Below, in pieces: positions 1 through 7,502 of a stretch of 8,044 bases of DNA. The first letter of the stretch is position 1. Every line of letters begins with the position of its first letter. A program made the position numbers and the translations under genes. The notes below the pieces were generated by a model that saw only the letters and a list, made by a program, of their open reading frames with translations, was not told the origin of the DNA and did not search any database. Source of the DNA: an uncultured Clostridium sp. (GTDB taxonomy: Bacteria; Bacillota_A; Clostridia; TANB77; CAG-508); NCBI GenBank assembly GCA_938045355.1, contig CALIMU010000025.1, positions 1 to 8,044 of the forward strand, in the 5' to 3' direction.

Positions 1-6
1 GAAAGA

Positions 7-640
7 ATGAATATATTAAGTTTAAAAGATATTAGTTATAGTTATAATAAATCATATGAAAAAGTATTAAAAAATATTAATATGGATTTTGAAGAAGGAA
101 AATTTTATGCAATAATTGGTAAATCAGGTTCTCGGTAAATCAACATTATTATCATTACTTGCAGGATTAGATGTTCCAACAAAAGGTGAAGTACAATTTA
201 AAGGAGAAGATATAGTAGATAATGGTTATAGTTATCATAGAAGAAGAAATATATCATTAGTTTTCCAAAACTATAATCTTATAGATTATCTTACACCACT
301 TGAAAATATTAGACTTGTAAATAAACATGCAAGTAAAGATATATTATTAGAACTTGGACTTTCAGAAGAACAAGTAAATAGAAATATTATGCAATTATCA
401 GGAGGACAACAACAAAGGGTTGCAATAGCAAGAGCTTTAGTTTCTGAAGCACCTATAATATTGGCAGATGAACCAACAGGTAATCTAGATTCAAAAACAG
501 CTTTAGAAATGATAGAAATATTTAAAAAACTTGCAAAATCAAGAAATAAGTGTGTAATAGTTGTTACACATAGTAAAGAAGTTGCAGATGAAGCAGATTA
601 TGTATTAGAAATTAAGGATAAAAAACTTATAAAAAAATAA
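7..640 (+). CDS. ABC transporter ATP-binding protein (LolD/MacB type), read with a +1 shift at CGG 133
   Basis: This is the cytoplasmic ATPase of an exporter or lipoprotein/peptide-handling ABC system. It is about 210 aa once one base is skipped. The ATG at 7 opens a normal N-terminus (MNILSLKDISYSY). The Walker A G-K-S-G-S runs into in-frame CGG then TAA; skipping C133 restores G43-K44-S45-T46 and the rest of the protein. Downstream are the Q-loop (Q87), the signature LSGGQ at about 130-134, Walker B ILADEPTGNLD with D154/E155, and the H-loop H188. The VFQNYNLI and ADEPTGNLDS motifs are typical of the MacB/LolD/FtsE branch. The length is normal for the family. The partner permease starts 42 bases downstream. 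Only six bases precede the start, so the promoter and any upstream permease lie outside the window. The invariant P-loop glycine is split by the shift, so the gene is either recoded, a pseudogene or mis-sequenced. Confidence 0.9.
133..136 (+). other. +1 shift site 1 (CGGT) in the ATPase Walker A
   Basis: The in-frame context is TCT CGG TAA. Skipping C133 gives TCT GGT AAA TCA, which restores the P-loop Gly-Lys-Ser. The zero-frame stop follows immediately at 136-138. The required amino acid is an invariant glycine, so the reading is unambiguous. Confidence 0.9.
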
Positions 641-682
641 GAAAGATAAAGTGATTATATAAATTAAAAATAGGGGGAAAAT

Positions 683-2061
683 ATGTTTAAAAATGCGTTA
701 TTATATATAACAAGAAAGAAATTAAAGACATTAATATTATTTGGTATAATATTAATAATGGCAACACTTAGTCTTATAAGTATTAGTATAAAAAAAGCAA
801 CAGATGAATCTTCAAAAGATACATTTAAAAATATAACAAATAGTTTTTCGATGCAGATAAATAGAAGAGTAAATCAAGGTACTGCAAGAGGAGCACGGAA
901 ATATTAAAGGACAAGATATAAAGAAGATTGCAGAATCTAAAGATATTGACCGGATATATAAAAAGAATAAATAGTGTTGGTGATTTGGTAGAAAAAGAAA
1001 TAATAGAAACAGAACAATTACGTAGAAATCAAAGTGCATCAAGAGCTAAGAATTTTAAAACAGCAGTAATGGTAACAGGTGTAAATGATTCTTCTAAAGA
1101 AGATAAATTTGTATCAGGATCATTTAAACTTACAGAAGGAAGAGCATTAAAAACAGGAGATAAAGGTAAGGTATTATTACATAAAAAACTTGCAGAAAAG
1201 AATAACTTAAAGGTTGGAGATAAGTTTAAGATAAAATCAAACTTATATGATTCAGATAATGAAAAACAAGCAGATGAAACAATAGAAGTTGAAATAGTAG
1301 GATTATTTGAAGGACAAAATAAATCAAGAGTAACATATGCACAAGAACTTTATGAAAATAATGTTATATCAGATATTGATACAGCGGCAAGATTATATGG
1401 TTATACAGAAGAAACAGCAATATATCAAGATGCAACATTCTTTGTAAATGGTAATAAGAATATTGATGATGTAATGAAAAAACTTCAAAGATTAGATATA
1501 AACTGGAAATCATATAACTTAATTAAGAGTTCAAGTAATTATCCAGGATTACAACAATCTATATCTGGAATATATGGAATAGCAGATAAATTATTAATGG
1601 GAAGTTTAATATTCTCAGGATTAGTTCTTACATTATTATTATTCTTATGGATAAATGCTAGAAGAAAAGAAATAGGAATAATGTTATCACTTGGTAAAAC
1701 AAAAGTTGATATAATAGGACAATTTATATTAGAACTTATAATAATAAGTGTACTTGCATTTACAGGAGCATATTTTGCAGCAAATTACACAGCAAAAGGA
1801 GTATCTGATAACATATTAACAAATATTAATTCAGAAATTACTAAGAAATCTGAAAAAGAAGGTAAATCAAGCAATGTAGGTGGAGGTGCTGAAGTTGATG
1901 GATTTAACAGAACTTTAACAAAATTAAATGTTAAGATTAATGTACAAGATGTTATATATGTAGGTATATTATGTACAATAATTATACTTATAGCATTAGG
2001 AGTAGCATCATATAAGATAATGAAAAAACATCCAAAAACATTACTTACAGATATTGAATAA
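683..2061 (+). CDS. FtsX/MacB-type ABC transporter permease, two +1 shifts (CGG 896 and CGG 951)
   Basis: This is the membrane subunit that pairs with the ATPase just upstream, about 458 aa when both shifts are made. The start ATG has a good ribosome site (GGGGGA at 673-678). Residues about 15-37 form the first membrane segment, followed by a long extracytoplasmic domain (about 40-300). Three C-terminal membrane segments lie near 303-323, 346-367 and 423-443. The loop R-R-K-E-I-G-I-M-L-S-L-G near 326-337 is the classic FtsX-domain cytoplasmic motif. Frame 0 runs to TAA at 905; skipping C896 gives GGA (Gly72) and a short stretch (NIKGQDIKKIAESKDID). That stretch again meets CGG at 951; skipping C951 gives Gly90 and opens the frame to 2061. 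Both shifts fall in the extracytoplasmic domain. The 18-codon segment between the shifts has sensible codon use, so two independent shifts are needed. The substrate is unknown; linkage to a two-component system suggests antimicrobial-peptide or envelope-stress export. Confidence 0.85.
896..899 (+). other. +1 shift site 2 (CGGA) in the permease
   Basis: The in-frame context is GCA CGG AAA TAT TAA. Skipping C896 gives GCA GGA AAT ATT AAA, continuing the extracytoplasmic domain. The zero-frame stop is two codons after the CGG. Confidence 0.8.
951..954 (+). other. +1 shift site 3 (CGGA) in the permease
   Basis: The in-frame context is GAC CGG ATA. Skipping one C of the CC at 950-951 gives GAC GGA TAT ATA (D-G-Y-I) and opens the frame that carries the C-terminal FtsX domain. 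The zero-frame stop is TAG at 972-974. The flanking bases GGATATATA are shared with site 4. Confidence 0.8.
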
Positions 2062-2070
2062 TAGATAAGG

Positions 2071-2099
2071 TTGAATATAGGAAAAATAAATTATAAAAT
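2071..2099 (+). promoter_or_regulatory. Possible promoter for the two-component genes
   Basis: In the gap between permease and regulator, TTGAAT (2071-2076) is followed after 17 bases by TAAAAT (2094-2099), embedded in TATAAAAT. This is the same arrangement as the hrcA promoter. AT-rich DNA makes chance matches common, so this is tentative. Confidence 0.35.
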
Positions 2100-2138
2100 A
2101 TAGAGGAATAAAAAAGAGAAAGGTAACTATATTTACAT

Positions 2139-2808
2139 ATGAACATATTAATAGTTGAAGATGAAGAAATAATTAGTGAGGGGATATATGAATATCTGAC
2201 AGAAAGAAAATATTTATGTATTGTTGCAAAAGATGGACAAGAAGCAATAGATAAATTTAAGGTAAATAAAATAGATTTAATCTTGTTAGATATTATGTTA
2301 CCAAAATTAAATGGATTAGAAGTATTAAAACATATAAGAAAAACAAGTAAAGTTCCAGTACTAATGTTAACATCATTTAATGATGATGATTATAAGATAA
2401 GAGCATTTTCAAGTTTATGTGATCGGATATATAGAAAAGCCTTTCTCTCTTCCTGTATTAGAAGCAAGAATAGTTGCAGTTTTAAAAAGACATTATGGAG
2501 ATTATAATATATTTAAATATGGTAATGCAGAAGTTAATTTCACAAGTTATAATGCAACATATATGGGAAAAGATGCAAATGTTAATGCAAAAGAATTTGA
2601 AATATTAAAAACACTTTTAAGAAATAAGAATAAAGTTTTAACTAGAAATCAGATAATGGATAATGTTTGGAATGAAAATGATGAAATACCTTATGATAGA
2701 GTTATAGATGTATATATAAAAGAGCTTAGAAAAAAACTTGGACTTGATTGTATAAAAACAGTAAGAAGTGTTGGATATAAGTTGGTGTTAGATGATGAAG
2801 AAAATTAA
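2139..2808 (+). CDS. OmpR/PhoB-family response regulator, +1 shift at CGG 2424
   Basis: This is a two-component transcription regulator of 222 aa when the shift is made, a normal family length. The receiver domain (1-115) has acidic residues E7/D8, phosphoacceptor D51 in LLDIMLPK, T78, and K100 in the motif D-G-Y-I-E-K-P-F. The shift lies in that motif: frame 0 reads GAT CGG ATA and runs to a stop at 2505, while skipping C2424 gives GAT GGA TAT ATA GAA AAG CCT, restoring Gly96 and the essential K100-P101. A winged-helix DNA-binding domain follows (about 125-222: AKEFEILKTLLRNKNKVLTR, DVYIKELRKKL, RSVGYKL). The ribosome site is weak (AAAGG at 2119-2123, distant). The 3' end overlaps the kinase start. 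It probably controls the adjacent transporter genes, as in Bce/Vex-type cassettes; this is inferred from position only. Confidence 0.9.
2424..2427 (+). other. +1 shift site 4 (CGGA) in the response regulator
   Basis: The in-frame context is GAT CGG ATA TAT. Skipping C2424 restores D-G-Y-I-E-K-P, the conserved end of receiver domains containing the catalytic lysine. The frame-0 product would lack the lysine and the whole DNA-binding domain. Confidence 0.9.
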
Positions 2809-4130
2809 ATTATTCCCTAAAATATTTATATATACCTTTTCTATAATTTCATTTCTAATAATTCTTACACATATAATAATATATTATAGTTTTCAGGTTA
2901 TATATCTAGAAAATAAAAAAGAAGAAATAAAAAGAACAGCTAATAAGTTATCAGAAAATATTGCAGATTTTGAAAAAAATGAAATATATAATTCTTTAAA
3001 ATTATTCTCTAAAAATAATGATGTTAAAGTTTTTGTGAAAAATGGTAATTCAAAAGATGATGTTAGGATAGATGAAAATGTAGGGATAAATTCAAAAAGC
3101 AAATATAATTCAATTATAATAGAAGAAAAGACAGTTAAAACAAAAACAAATGATGAAATAACATTACAGTTTATATTTTCTAAAGATATAGAAGAAGAAG
3201 CTAAAAATATAAGTTTAAAATTCTTACCATATACATTATTATTAAGTTTTGTGTTTTCAATAATAATCTCATATTTTTATACAAAGATTATAATTTCACC
3301 AATATTTGAAATAACAAAAGTTACAGATAATATGATGAAATTAGATAGAAATGCACTTCTTAAAGTAAATACTGAAGATGAAATAGGACATCTTAAAGGA
3401 CAAATTAATATATTATATACAAGACTTTTAGGGGTTATAGATAATCTTGATAAAAAGAATAAAGAAATAATTAAATTTGAAAAAACAAAAGTAGATTTTT
3501 TAAGAAGTACATCACATGAGCTTAAGACACCACTTGCAAGTCTTAAGGTTATATTAGAAAATATGAAATATAATGTGCGGAAAATATAAGGATAAAGAAA
3601 AATATCTAGAAGTTTCAATAGGGATTGTAGATGATTTAACTAAAATGATTGTAGAAATACTATCAATATCATCATTTCAGGAAATAAAGGAAAAGAAAGA
3701 AATATTAAAACTTAAAGATGAGGTAAATAATATATTAAAAAATTATGAAGTCCTTATAAAAGAAAAAAATATAACAATTAATAATTATTTGAAAGATGAA
3801 GAAATATATATATCTAAGATAGCATTTGAAAAGATAATTGTAAATTTAATAAGTAATAGTACTAAATATACAAACATAAATGGTAAGATAAATATAGGTG
3901 TTAAAGATGGATATTTCTATATTGAAAATAGTTGTAAAAAATTAAATAAAGAACAGATAGAAAAATCTTTTGAACTTTTCTATTCAGAAGGAAGTACTAA
4001 AAATAGTAATGGACTTGGACTATATATCATAAAAAATATATTAACAAATTATAATATTGATTATAGTTTTGAAAAAAGTAAAATAGGTATGGTATTTAAA
4101 TTTAGAATACCTACAAAAAAAAGTAAATAA
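2792..4130 (+). CDS. Sensor histidine kinase (HAMP-HisKA-HATPase), +1 shift at CGG 3578
   Basis: This is the membrane sensor kinase partner of the upstream regulator, 445 aa with the shift. Two membrane segments (about 11-34 and 144-168) enclose an extracytoplasmic sensor region of roughly 110 residues. A HAMP-like segment (about 165-216) and the HisKA box F-L-R-S-T-S-H-E-L-K-T-P follow, with phosphoacceptor H242. Frame 0 meets CGG at 3578 and stops at 3587-3589. Skipping C3578 gives Gly263 (N-V-G-K-Y-K-D), the usual continuation of the second dimerisation helix, and reaches the ATPase domain: N-box N351/N355 (VNLISNSTKYT) and the NGLGL box near 406-410. A canonical DxGxG box is not visible; the position reads IENSCKKL, as in some intramembrane-sensing kinases. 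The start overlaps the regulator by 17 bases with no clear ribosome site, so translation is probably coupled; an adjacent ATG at 2795 is an alternative. Confidence 0.88.
3578..3581 (+). other. +1 shift site 5 (CGGA) in the histidine kinase
   Basis: The in-frame context is GTG CGG AAA ATA TAA. Skipping C3578 gives GTG GGA AAA TAT AAG GAT and links the HisKA helix to the ATPase domain. Without the shift the protein has no ATP-binding domain. Confidence 0.87.
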
Positions 4131-4142
4131 TAAAAAAATTAA

Positions 4143-4188
4143 GGATGAATATAAGTATATAATAACATACTTATTATTCATTCTTTTT
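4143..4188 (+). terminator. Intrinsic terminator after the kinase gene
   Basis: A long hairpin has a left arm at 4143-4158 (ending ATAAGTAT) and a right arm at 4167-4183 (starting ATACTTAT). It has one bulged T (4175), one G-U pair and an 8-base loop, and is followed by TTTTT (4184-4188). It sits 12 bases past the kinase stop and separates the cassette from the next unit. Confidence 0.85.
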
Positions 4189-4198
4189 GTTATGTTTA

Positions 4199-4228
4199 TT
4201 GCAAAATATTTGAATATGGTGGTAATAT
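4199..4228 (+). promoter_or_regulatory. Possible promoter for the AlkD-like gene
   Basis: TTGCAA (4199-4204) and TAATAT (4223-4228) are spaced by 18 bases, just downstream of the preceding terminator and 22 bases before the start codon. Placement is good; the match is moderate. Confidence 0.45.
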
Positions 4229-4249
4229 ATAAGTATATAAGGAGAAAGT

Positions 4250-4924
4250 ATGATACAAGACAAATTATTTGAATATCAAGACTTAGAATATAGAGAATTT
4301 AATAGTAAATTAATACCAAATATAGATAAAGAAACTATGATAGGTGTAAGAATACCAGATATAAGGAAGATAGAAAAATCTTTAAATATAGAAGAAAAGG
4401 AAAAATTCTTACTAGAATTACCACATAAATATTTTGAAGAAAATATATTACATGGGATAATAATATCAAATATGAAAGATTATGATAAGGTTATAATTAG
4501 TTTAGAAAAATTTTTGCCATATGTAGATAACTGGGCAGTATGTGATATTATAAGTCCTAAGATATTTAAAAAGAATAGAGAAAAGTCTATAGTAAATATA
4601 TTATCATGGATAAAAAGTAATCATACATATATATGTAGGTTTGGCATTGGAATGATAATGCAGTTATATTTAGAAGATGAATATTTTAAAAAATCATATC
4701 TTGATATAATTGCAGAAATTAAAACAGGAGAATATTATATTAATATGATGAGGGCATGGTTATTTCAAGTAGCACTTGTAAAACAATGGAAAGAAGCTAT
4801 AGTATATATTGAAAAAGAATTATTAGATAAATTTACACATAATAAAACAATAAGTAAATCTTGTGAAAGTTATAGAATAGATAAAGGAAAGAAAGAATAT
4901 TTAAAAACTTTAAGGAGAAAATAG
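4250..4924 (+). CDS. AlkD-like DNA alkylation repair protein
   Basis: This 224-aa protein resembles AlkD-family DNA glycosylases, which are all-helical HEAT-like repeat proteins that remove positively charged alkylpurines such as 3- and 7-methylpurines. Recognisable stretches are IGVRIPDIRKIEK (31-43), DNWAVCD (93-99), RFGIGMIMQLYL (130-141), YYINMMRAWLFQVA (162-175) and THNKTISKSCESYRI at the C-terminus. In Bacillus cereus AlkD the working residues are a Trp, an Asp four residues later, and an Arg; W95, D99 and R130 here fit that spacing and order. The match is by motif memory, not alignment. The start has a good ribosome site (AAGGAGA at 4239-4245). It is the only gene in the window with no in-frame CGG and no shift, and therefore a useful internal control. 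Its stop TAG (4922-4924) shares a base with the GTG start of the next gene. Confidence 0.85.
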   Translation: MIQDKLFEYQDLEYREFNSKLIPNIDKETMIGVRIPDIRKIEKSLNIEEKEKFLLELPHKYFEENILHGIIISNMKDYDKVIISLEKFLPYVDNWAVCDIISPKIFKKNREKSIVNILSWIKSNHTYICRFGIGMIMQLYLEDEYFKKSYLDIIAEIKTGEYYINMMRAWLFQVALVKQWKEAIVYIEKELLDKFTHNKTISKSCESYRIDKGKKEYLKTLRRK

Positions 4925-6303
4925 TGAAAAGATTAACAATAACACAACTACTTATAATAAATACAATATTATATACAACAGAATTTAATGTTGGACAAAA
5001 ATTAGTTGGAAAAACAGTAAGAGATTGGGAAAAAGAATTTAAATTTGAACTTGATAGTTTAGGACATTTTCCAGCTGAAATAAACGAAACAGAAATGGAA
5101 AAAGTATTAAAAACAGTTAGAGAAGATGAAACATATAGTAATATTAAGATTTTAGATATAGATAATAGTAAATCAGGATATACAGATGGGTCAGAACCAA
5201 TTGTAATGGTGACATTAAAATATGAAGATATGATATATATAGCATTTAAAGGAACAGCTGGTGGTGTCGAATGGAAAGATAATGCAATTGCAGCATATCC
5301 AGAAACTATATATACAGAGGCACAAAAAGAAGCATTAGAATATTATGATAAAATGTATGAAAAATATGTTGATAATACAATCAAAAAAGTATATGTTACA
5401 GGACATTCTAAAGGTGGCAATAAGGCACAGTTTATAATGGTAATGAGAGGAAGCAAACATAGTAAACTTAAAAAATGTTTTTCTTTTTGTGGACAAGGTT
5501 TCAACAAAACATTTATAGAAAAATACAGCAATCAAATACAGGAAAATAAGGATAAGATATATAATATCTCTGCAGATAATGACTATGTTAATGTTATACT
5601 AACTCAAATAACAGATAAGATAAAATTTGTTAAAAGTATAACAAATATGGGAGAAGTTGCTAAAAAGCGTGCAATAATAAGACATAAATTTGGAGCATGG
5701 CATTCTCCATATGTTATGTTTAAAGAAAAAAATGGTGTGCTTACAATTAATGTAAAAACAAAACAAAGTAAGCTTATGAGAACGCTACAATTATTTTTAG
5801 CATATATATTAGAAAATATGACTATTGAAGATGCTAAATATTTTTATCATGCAATGTCATCAATTTTAATAGAAAAGGAAAAAGAAAAATATATACCAGA
5901 AGAATATAGGGAAGCACCTAATGGATTCTATAGACGCTTTATAACACATATATATAATTTCCAAAAAGAAGAAGATAATCTTTCATTTGTTCAAATATTA
6001 GGATTATTAAGACCAATGTTAACAGAGATGGGGGCAGTTATGATTAAAACAAGAGTTGGACTTGATAATATTGTAACAATTACAAATAATGAAAAAAATA
6101 ATGAAAATATAGAAAATATTTCTATTATAGAATATTCACATGAAAAAGATGAAGAAAAGATTGAAGGAAAGAAGAAAAAAGAAGTAAATGCAAGAAAGAG
6201 AAAGGCAAGAGAAATGCAAGAAAAGAGACGGTATCTAATAGATACCCTGTTTCAGTTAGAAACATTAAAGTGGATATTTCTTAGTTGTGTTTTATGTATT
6301 TAA
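4924..6303 (+). CDS. Lipase-like alpha/beta hydrolase (DUF2974-type); 3' end uncertain at CGG 6229
   Basis: This is a probable cytoplasmic serine hydrolase of unknown substrate. The GTG start overlaps the AlkD-like stop and is preceded by AAGGAG (4912-4917), indicating coupled translation. Residues 105-112 (YIAFKGTA) and the nucleophile elbow VYVTGHSKGGNKA with S162 in GHSKG match lipase/DUF2974 proteins. A candidate acid lies in SADNDYVN (D218 or D220) and a candidate histidine is H260 in AWHSPYVM, giving a plausible Ser-Asp-His triad. No signal peptide is seen. The C-terminus is highly charged (about 404-436, many Lys/Glu/Arg). Codon 436 is CGG. Read straight, the protein is 459 aa ending at 6303 with an unremarkable hydrophobic tail. 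If CGG shifts +1 as it does elsewhere here, the protein ends R-G-I with TAA at 6236-6238 (437 aa). The sequence does not settle which is correct. Confidence 0.82.
   Translation: MKRLTITQLLIINTILYTTEFNVGQKLVGKTVRDWEKEFKFELDSLGHFPAEINETEMEKVLKTVREDETYSNIKILDIDNSKSGYTDGSEPIVMVTLKYEDMIYIAFKGTAGGVEWKDNAIAAYPETIYTEAQKEALEYYDKMYEKYVDNTIKKVYVTGHSKGGNKAQFIMVMRGSKHSKLKKCFSFCGQGFNKTFIEKYSNQIQENKDKIYNISADNDYVNVILTQITDKIKFVKSITNMGEVAKKRAIIRHKFGAWHSPYVMFKEKNGVLTINVKTKQSKLMRTLQLFLAYILENMTIEDAKYFYHAMSSILIEKEKEKYIPEEYREAPNGFYRRFITHIYNFQKEEDNLSFVQILGLLRPMLTEMGAVMIKTRVGLDNIVTITNNEKNNENIENISIIEYSHEKDEEKIEGKKKKEVNARKRKAREMQEKRRYLIDTLFQLETLKWIFLSCVLCI
6225..6253 (+). repeat. Inverted repeat at the possible hydrolase stop
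   Basis: GGTATCT (6230-6236) and AGATACC (6240-6246) form perfect 7-base arms around AAT. GAGAC (6225-6229) can pair further with GTTTC (6249-6253) across a CT bulge. The hairpin encloses the +1-frame stop codon and begins at the CGG. No T-run follows directly, so it is not a standard terminator on its own. Confidence 0.55.
6229..6232 (+). other. Ambiguous CGGT at the end of the hydrolase gene
   Basis: The in-frame context is AGA CGG TAT CTA. Read as a triplet, the frame stays open for 24 codons (counting CGG) to 6303. Skipping C6229 gives AGA GGT ATC TAA, ending the protein at once. This is the only in-frame CGG in the window where conservation does not force the shift. Confidence 0.5.
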
Positions 6304-6335
6304 ATGGTATTTTAATGGTAAAATATCATTTTTTT
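6302..6335 (+). terminator. Intrinsic terminator after the hydrolase gene
   Basis: TGGTATTTT (6305-6313) pairs with AAAATATCA (6320-6328), with one G-U pair and a 6-base loop, extended by A-T pairs at the base. A run of seven T follows (6329-6335). It overlaps the 6303 stop and lies 64 bases after the alternative stop at 6238. Confidence 0.8.
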
Positions 6336-6406
6336 AGGAAAAATTGTACAATTGAATCTAGTTATATCAAGGTGTTAGAGACTTTTTGAAAAAAACTTAA
6401 TTTTTT

Positions 6407-6433
6407 TTAGCAAACTACTTGACAGACTGCTAA
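6407..6433 (+). promoter_or_regulatory. CIRCE-like HrcA operator 1
   Basis: TTAGCAAAC (6407-6415), a 9-base spacer, and GACTGCTAA (6425-6433) match the CIRCE architecture (TTAGCACTC-N9-GAGTGCTAA) with changes in the inner three bases. The spacer contains the -35 TTGACA, so HrcA bound here would block RNA polymerase. Position directly upstream of hrcA supports the call. Confidence 0.85.
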
Positions 6434-6447
6434 CTAGGGTATAAAAT
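6419..6447 (+). promoter_or_regulatory. hrcA-grpE operon promoter (SigA-type)
   Basis: TTGACA (6419-6424) is a perfect -35; TAAAAT (6442-6447, within TATAAAAT) is spaced 17 bases away. It lies between and across two CIRCE-like elements, as expected for a heat-shock promoter repressed by HrcA. Confidence 0.82.
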
Positions 6448-6448
6448 A

Positions 6449-6475
6449 ATAGCAGTTAGAAAGGAAGACTGCTAA
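6449..6475 (+). promoter_or_regulatory. CIRCE-like HrcA operator 2
   Basis: ATAGCAGTT (6449-6457), a 9-base spacer, and GACTGCTAA (6467-6475) make a second element whose right arm is identical to that of operator 1. It covers the probable transcription start and 5' leader and ends just before the ribosome site (AAGGAGG, 6476-6482) of hrcA. Confidence 0.83.
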
Positions 6476-6485
6476 AAGGAGGAGA

Positions 6486-7500
6486 ATGGAACTAGATAAT
6501 AGGAAAGAAAAAATACTGAAATCTTTGATAGATGAATATATAGAAACAGCAGATCCAGTAAGCTCTGCAGGCCTTATATCAAAATATCCACTTAATATTT
6601 CAAGTGCAACAGTAAGAAATGAAATGTTAGAACTTGAAAAAATGGGATATTTAGAAAAACCATATTCCTCTTCTGGAAGGGTACCATCAAAGATGGGATA
6701 TAGGTATTATGTTGATAAGCTTATACTTGATGAAAAACTTAGTTCATCAGATTTAAAACTTATTAAAAAAAATTTAGGACAAAAGGTTATAAATTTGGAA
6801 GAACTTACAAAGATTACAACTGCAACTATATCTGAGATAACACATTACACAAGTATTGCGATAACATCTAAAGATATAAAAGAGGTGATAACATCTGTAG
6901 AGTTTATAAGGATAGGCTTAGATACAATTATGGTACTTATAATAACAGATAAAGGAAGAGTAAAAGAAACAATTATTAAATTTGATAAAGAACTTTCAGA
7001 TGATGTATTAACAGATTTAAGAAAGCTATTTTCAAAAAAGATAATTGGAAAACCTTTAGAAGTTATACCAAAATCTATTGAAGAATATATTAAAGAAGAA
7101 GTAAAGATAGGAATAGAAATAATATCTAAGATAATAGAAGAGATAAATAAGGTTATTCTGCAAAATATGATATATATAGAAGGTGCAACAGAATCATTTA
7201 AACTTCCAGAACTTTCAGATGATGAAGTTAAGCATGAATATCTAAATATTCTTAATAATATTGATGAAATAGATAAATATTTAGAAGATGAACAACTTCG
7301 GAAAAATAACAGTTAAAATAGCAGGAGAAGGTACAAATGATCTTAAGAATTTTAGTATTATAACAGCAAGACCAAGTCTTGAAGGCAAGAATATTGGTAA
7401 GATTACTGTTATAGCACCAAAAAGAATGGATTATAAGAAGGTTGTGCTTACCATGAAAGAATTACTAAAGAAAATTGAAGAAGAAGGAGGCAAAGTTTAA
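6486..7500 (+). CDS. hrcA: Heat-inducible transcription repressor HrcA, +1 shift at CGG 7299
   Basis: HrcA is the dimeric repressor of class I heat-shock genes; it binds CIRCE and depends on GroEL for activity. With the shift it is 337 aa, close to the usual 340 or so. The N-terminal winged helix (1-75) is typical: RKEKILKSLIDEYIETADPVSS, SSATVRNEMLELEKMGYLEKP, SSSGRVPSKMGYRYYVD. The GAF-like middle domain follows. Frame 0 meets CGG at 7299 and stops at 7314-7316; skipping C7299 gives Gly272 and continues with the conserved C-terminus (VKIAGEGTNDLKNFSIITA, GKITVIAPKRMDY, MKELLKKIEEE). A strong ribosome site lies unusually close to the ATG (3 bases). grpE starts 2 bases after the stop. The promoter carries two CIRCE-like sites, so the operon is probably autoregulated. 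Confidence 0.93.
7299..7302 (+). other. +1 shift site (CGGA) in hrcA
   Basis: The in-frame context is CTT CGG AAA AAT AAC AGT TAA. Skipping C7299 gives CTT GGA AAA ATA ACA GTT AAA ATA, joining the conserved HrcA C-terminal block. This is one of the few sites where the upstream codon could itself re-pair in +1 (CTT to TTC). Confidence 0.9.
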
Positions 7501-7502
7501 GA

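Noticed and set aside
133..138. prfB-like programmed frameshift
   Set aside because: There is no CTT TGA C slippery stop and no internal Shine-Dalgarno element at the right distance. The codons before the shift vary from site to site.
116..640. Internal in-frame starts giving separate short genes (116, 928, 2419, 3573, 7288)
   Set aside because: These open frames begin in the middle of conserved domains and only look separate because of the +1 breaks. Each continues the upstream gene without missing or repeated residues.
1385..1387. CGG in the permease as a possible further shift site
   Set aside because: It spans codons GCG GCA (Ala-Ala), so it is not an in-frame CGG, and the frame continues normally. 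The same holds for 7525-7527 in grpE (GCG GTA).
5335..5535. Minus-strand open frames (e.g. 812-1042, 2893-3102, 3277-3618, 5335-5535, 7640-7912)
   Set aside because: They are opposite well-supported genes, have no family resemblance or ribosome sites, and reflect AT-rich antisense composition.
6371..6408. Possible second terminator in the T/A runs before hrcA
   Set aside because: The A and T tracts could fold only as a short TTTTT/AAAAA pairing with an inadequate loop and no GC base. The T-run is better explained as upstream DNA of the promoter.
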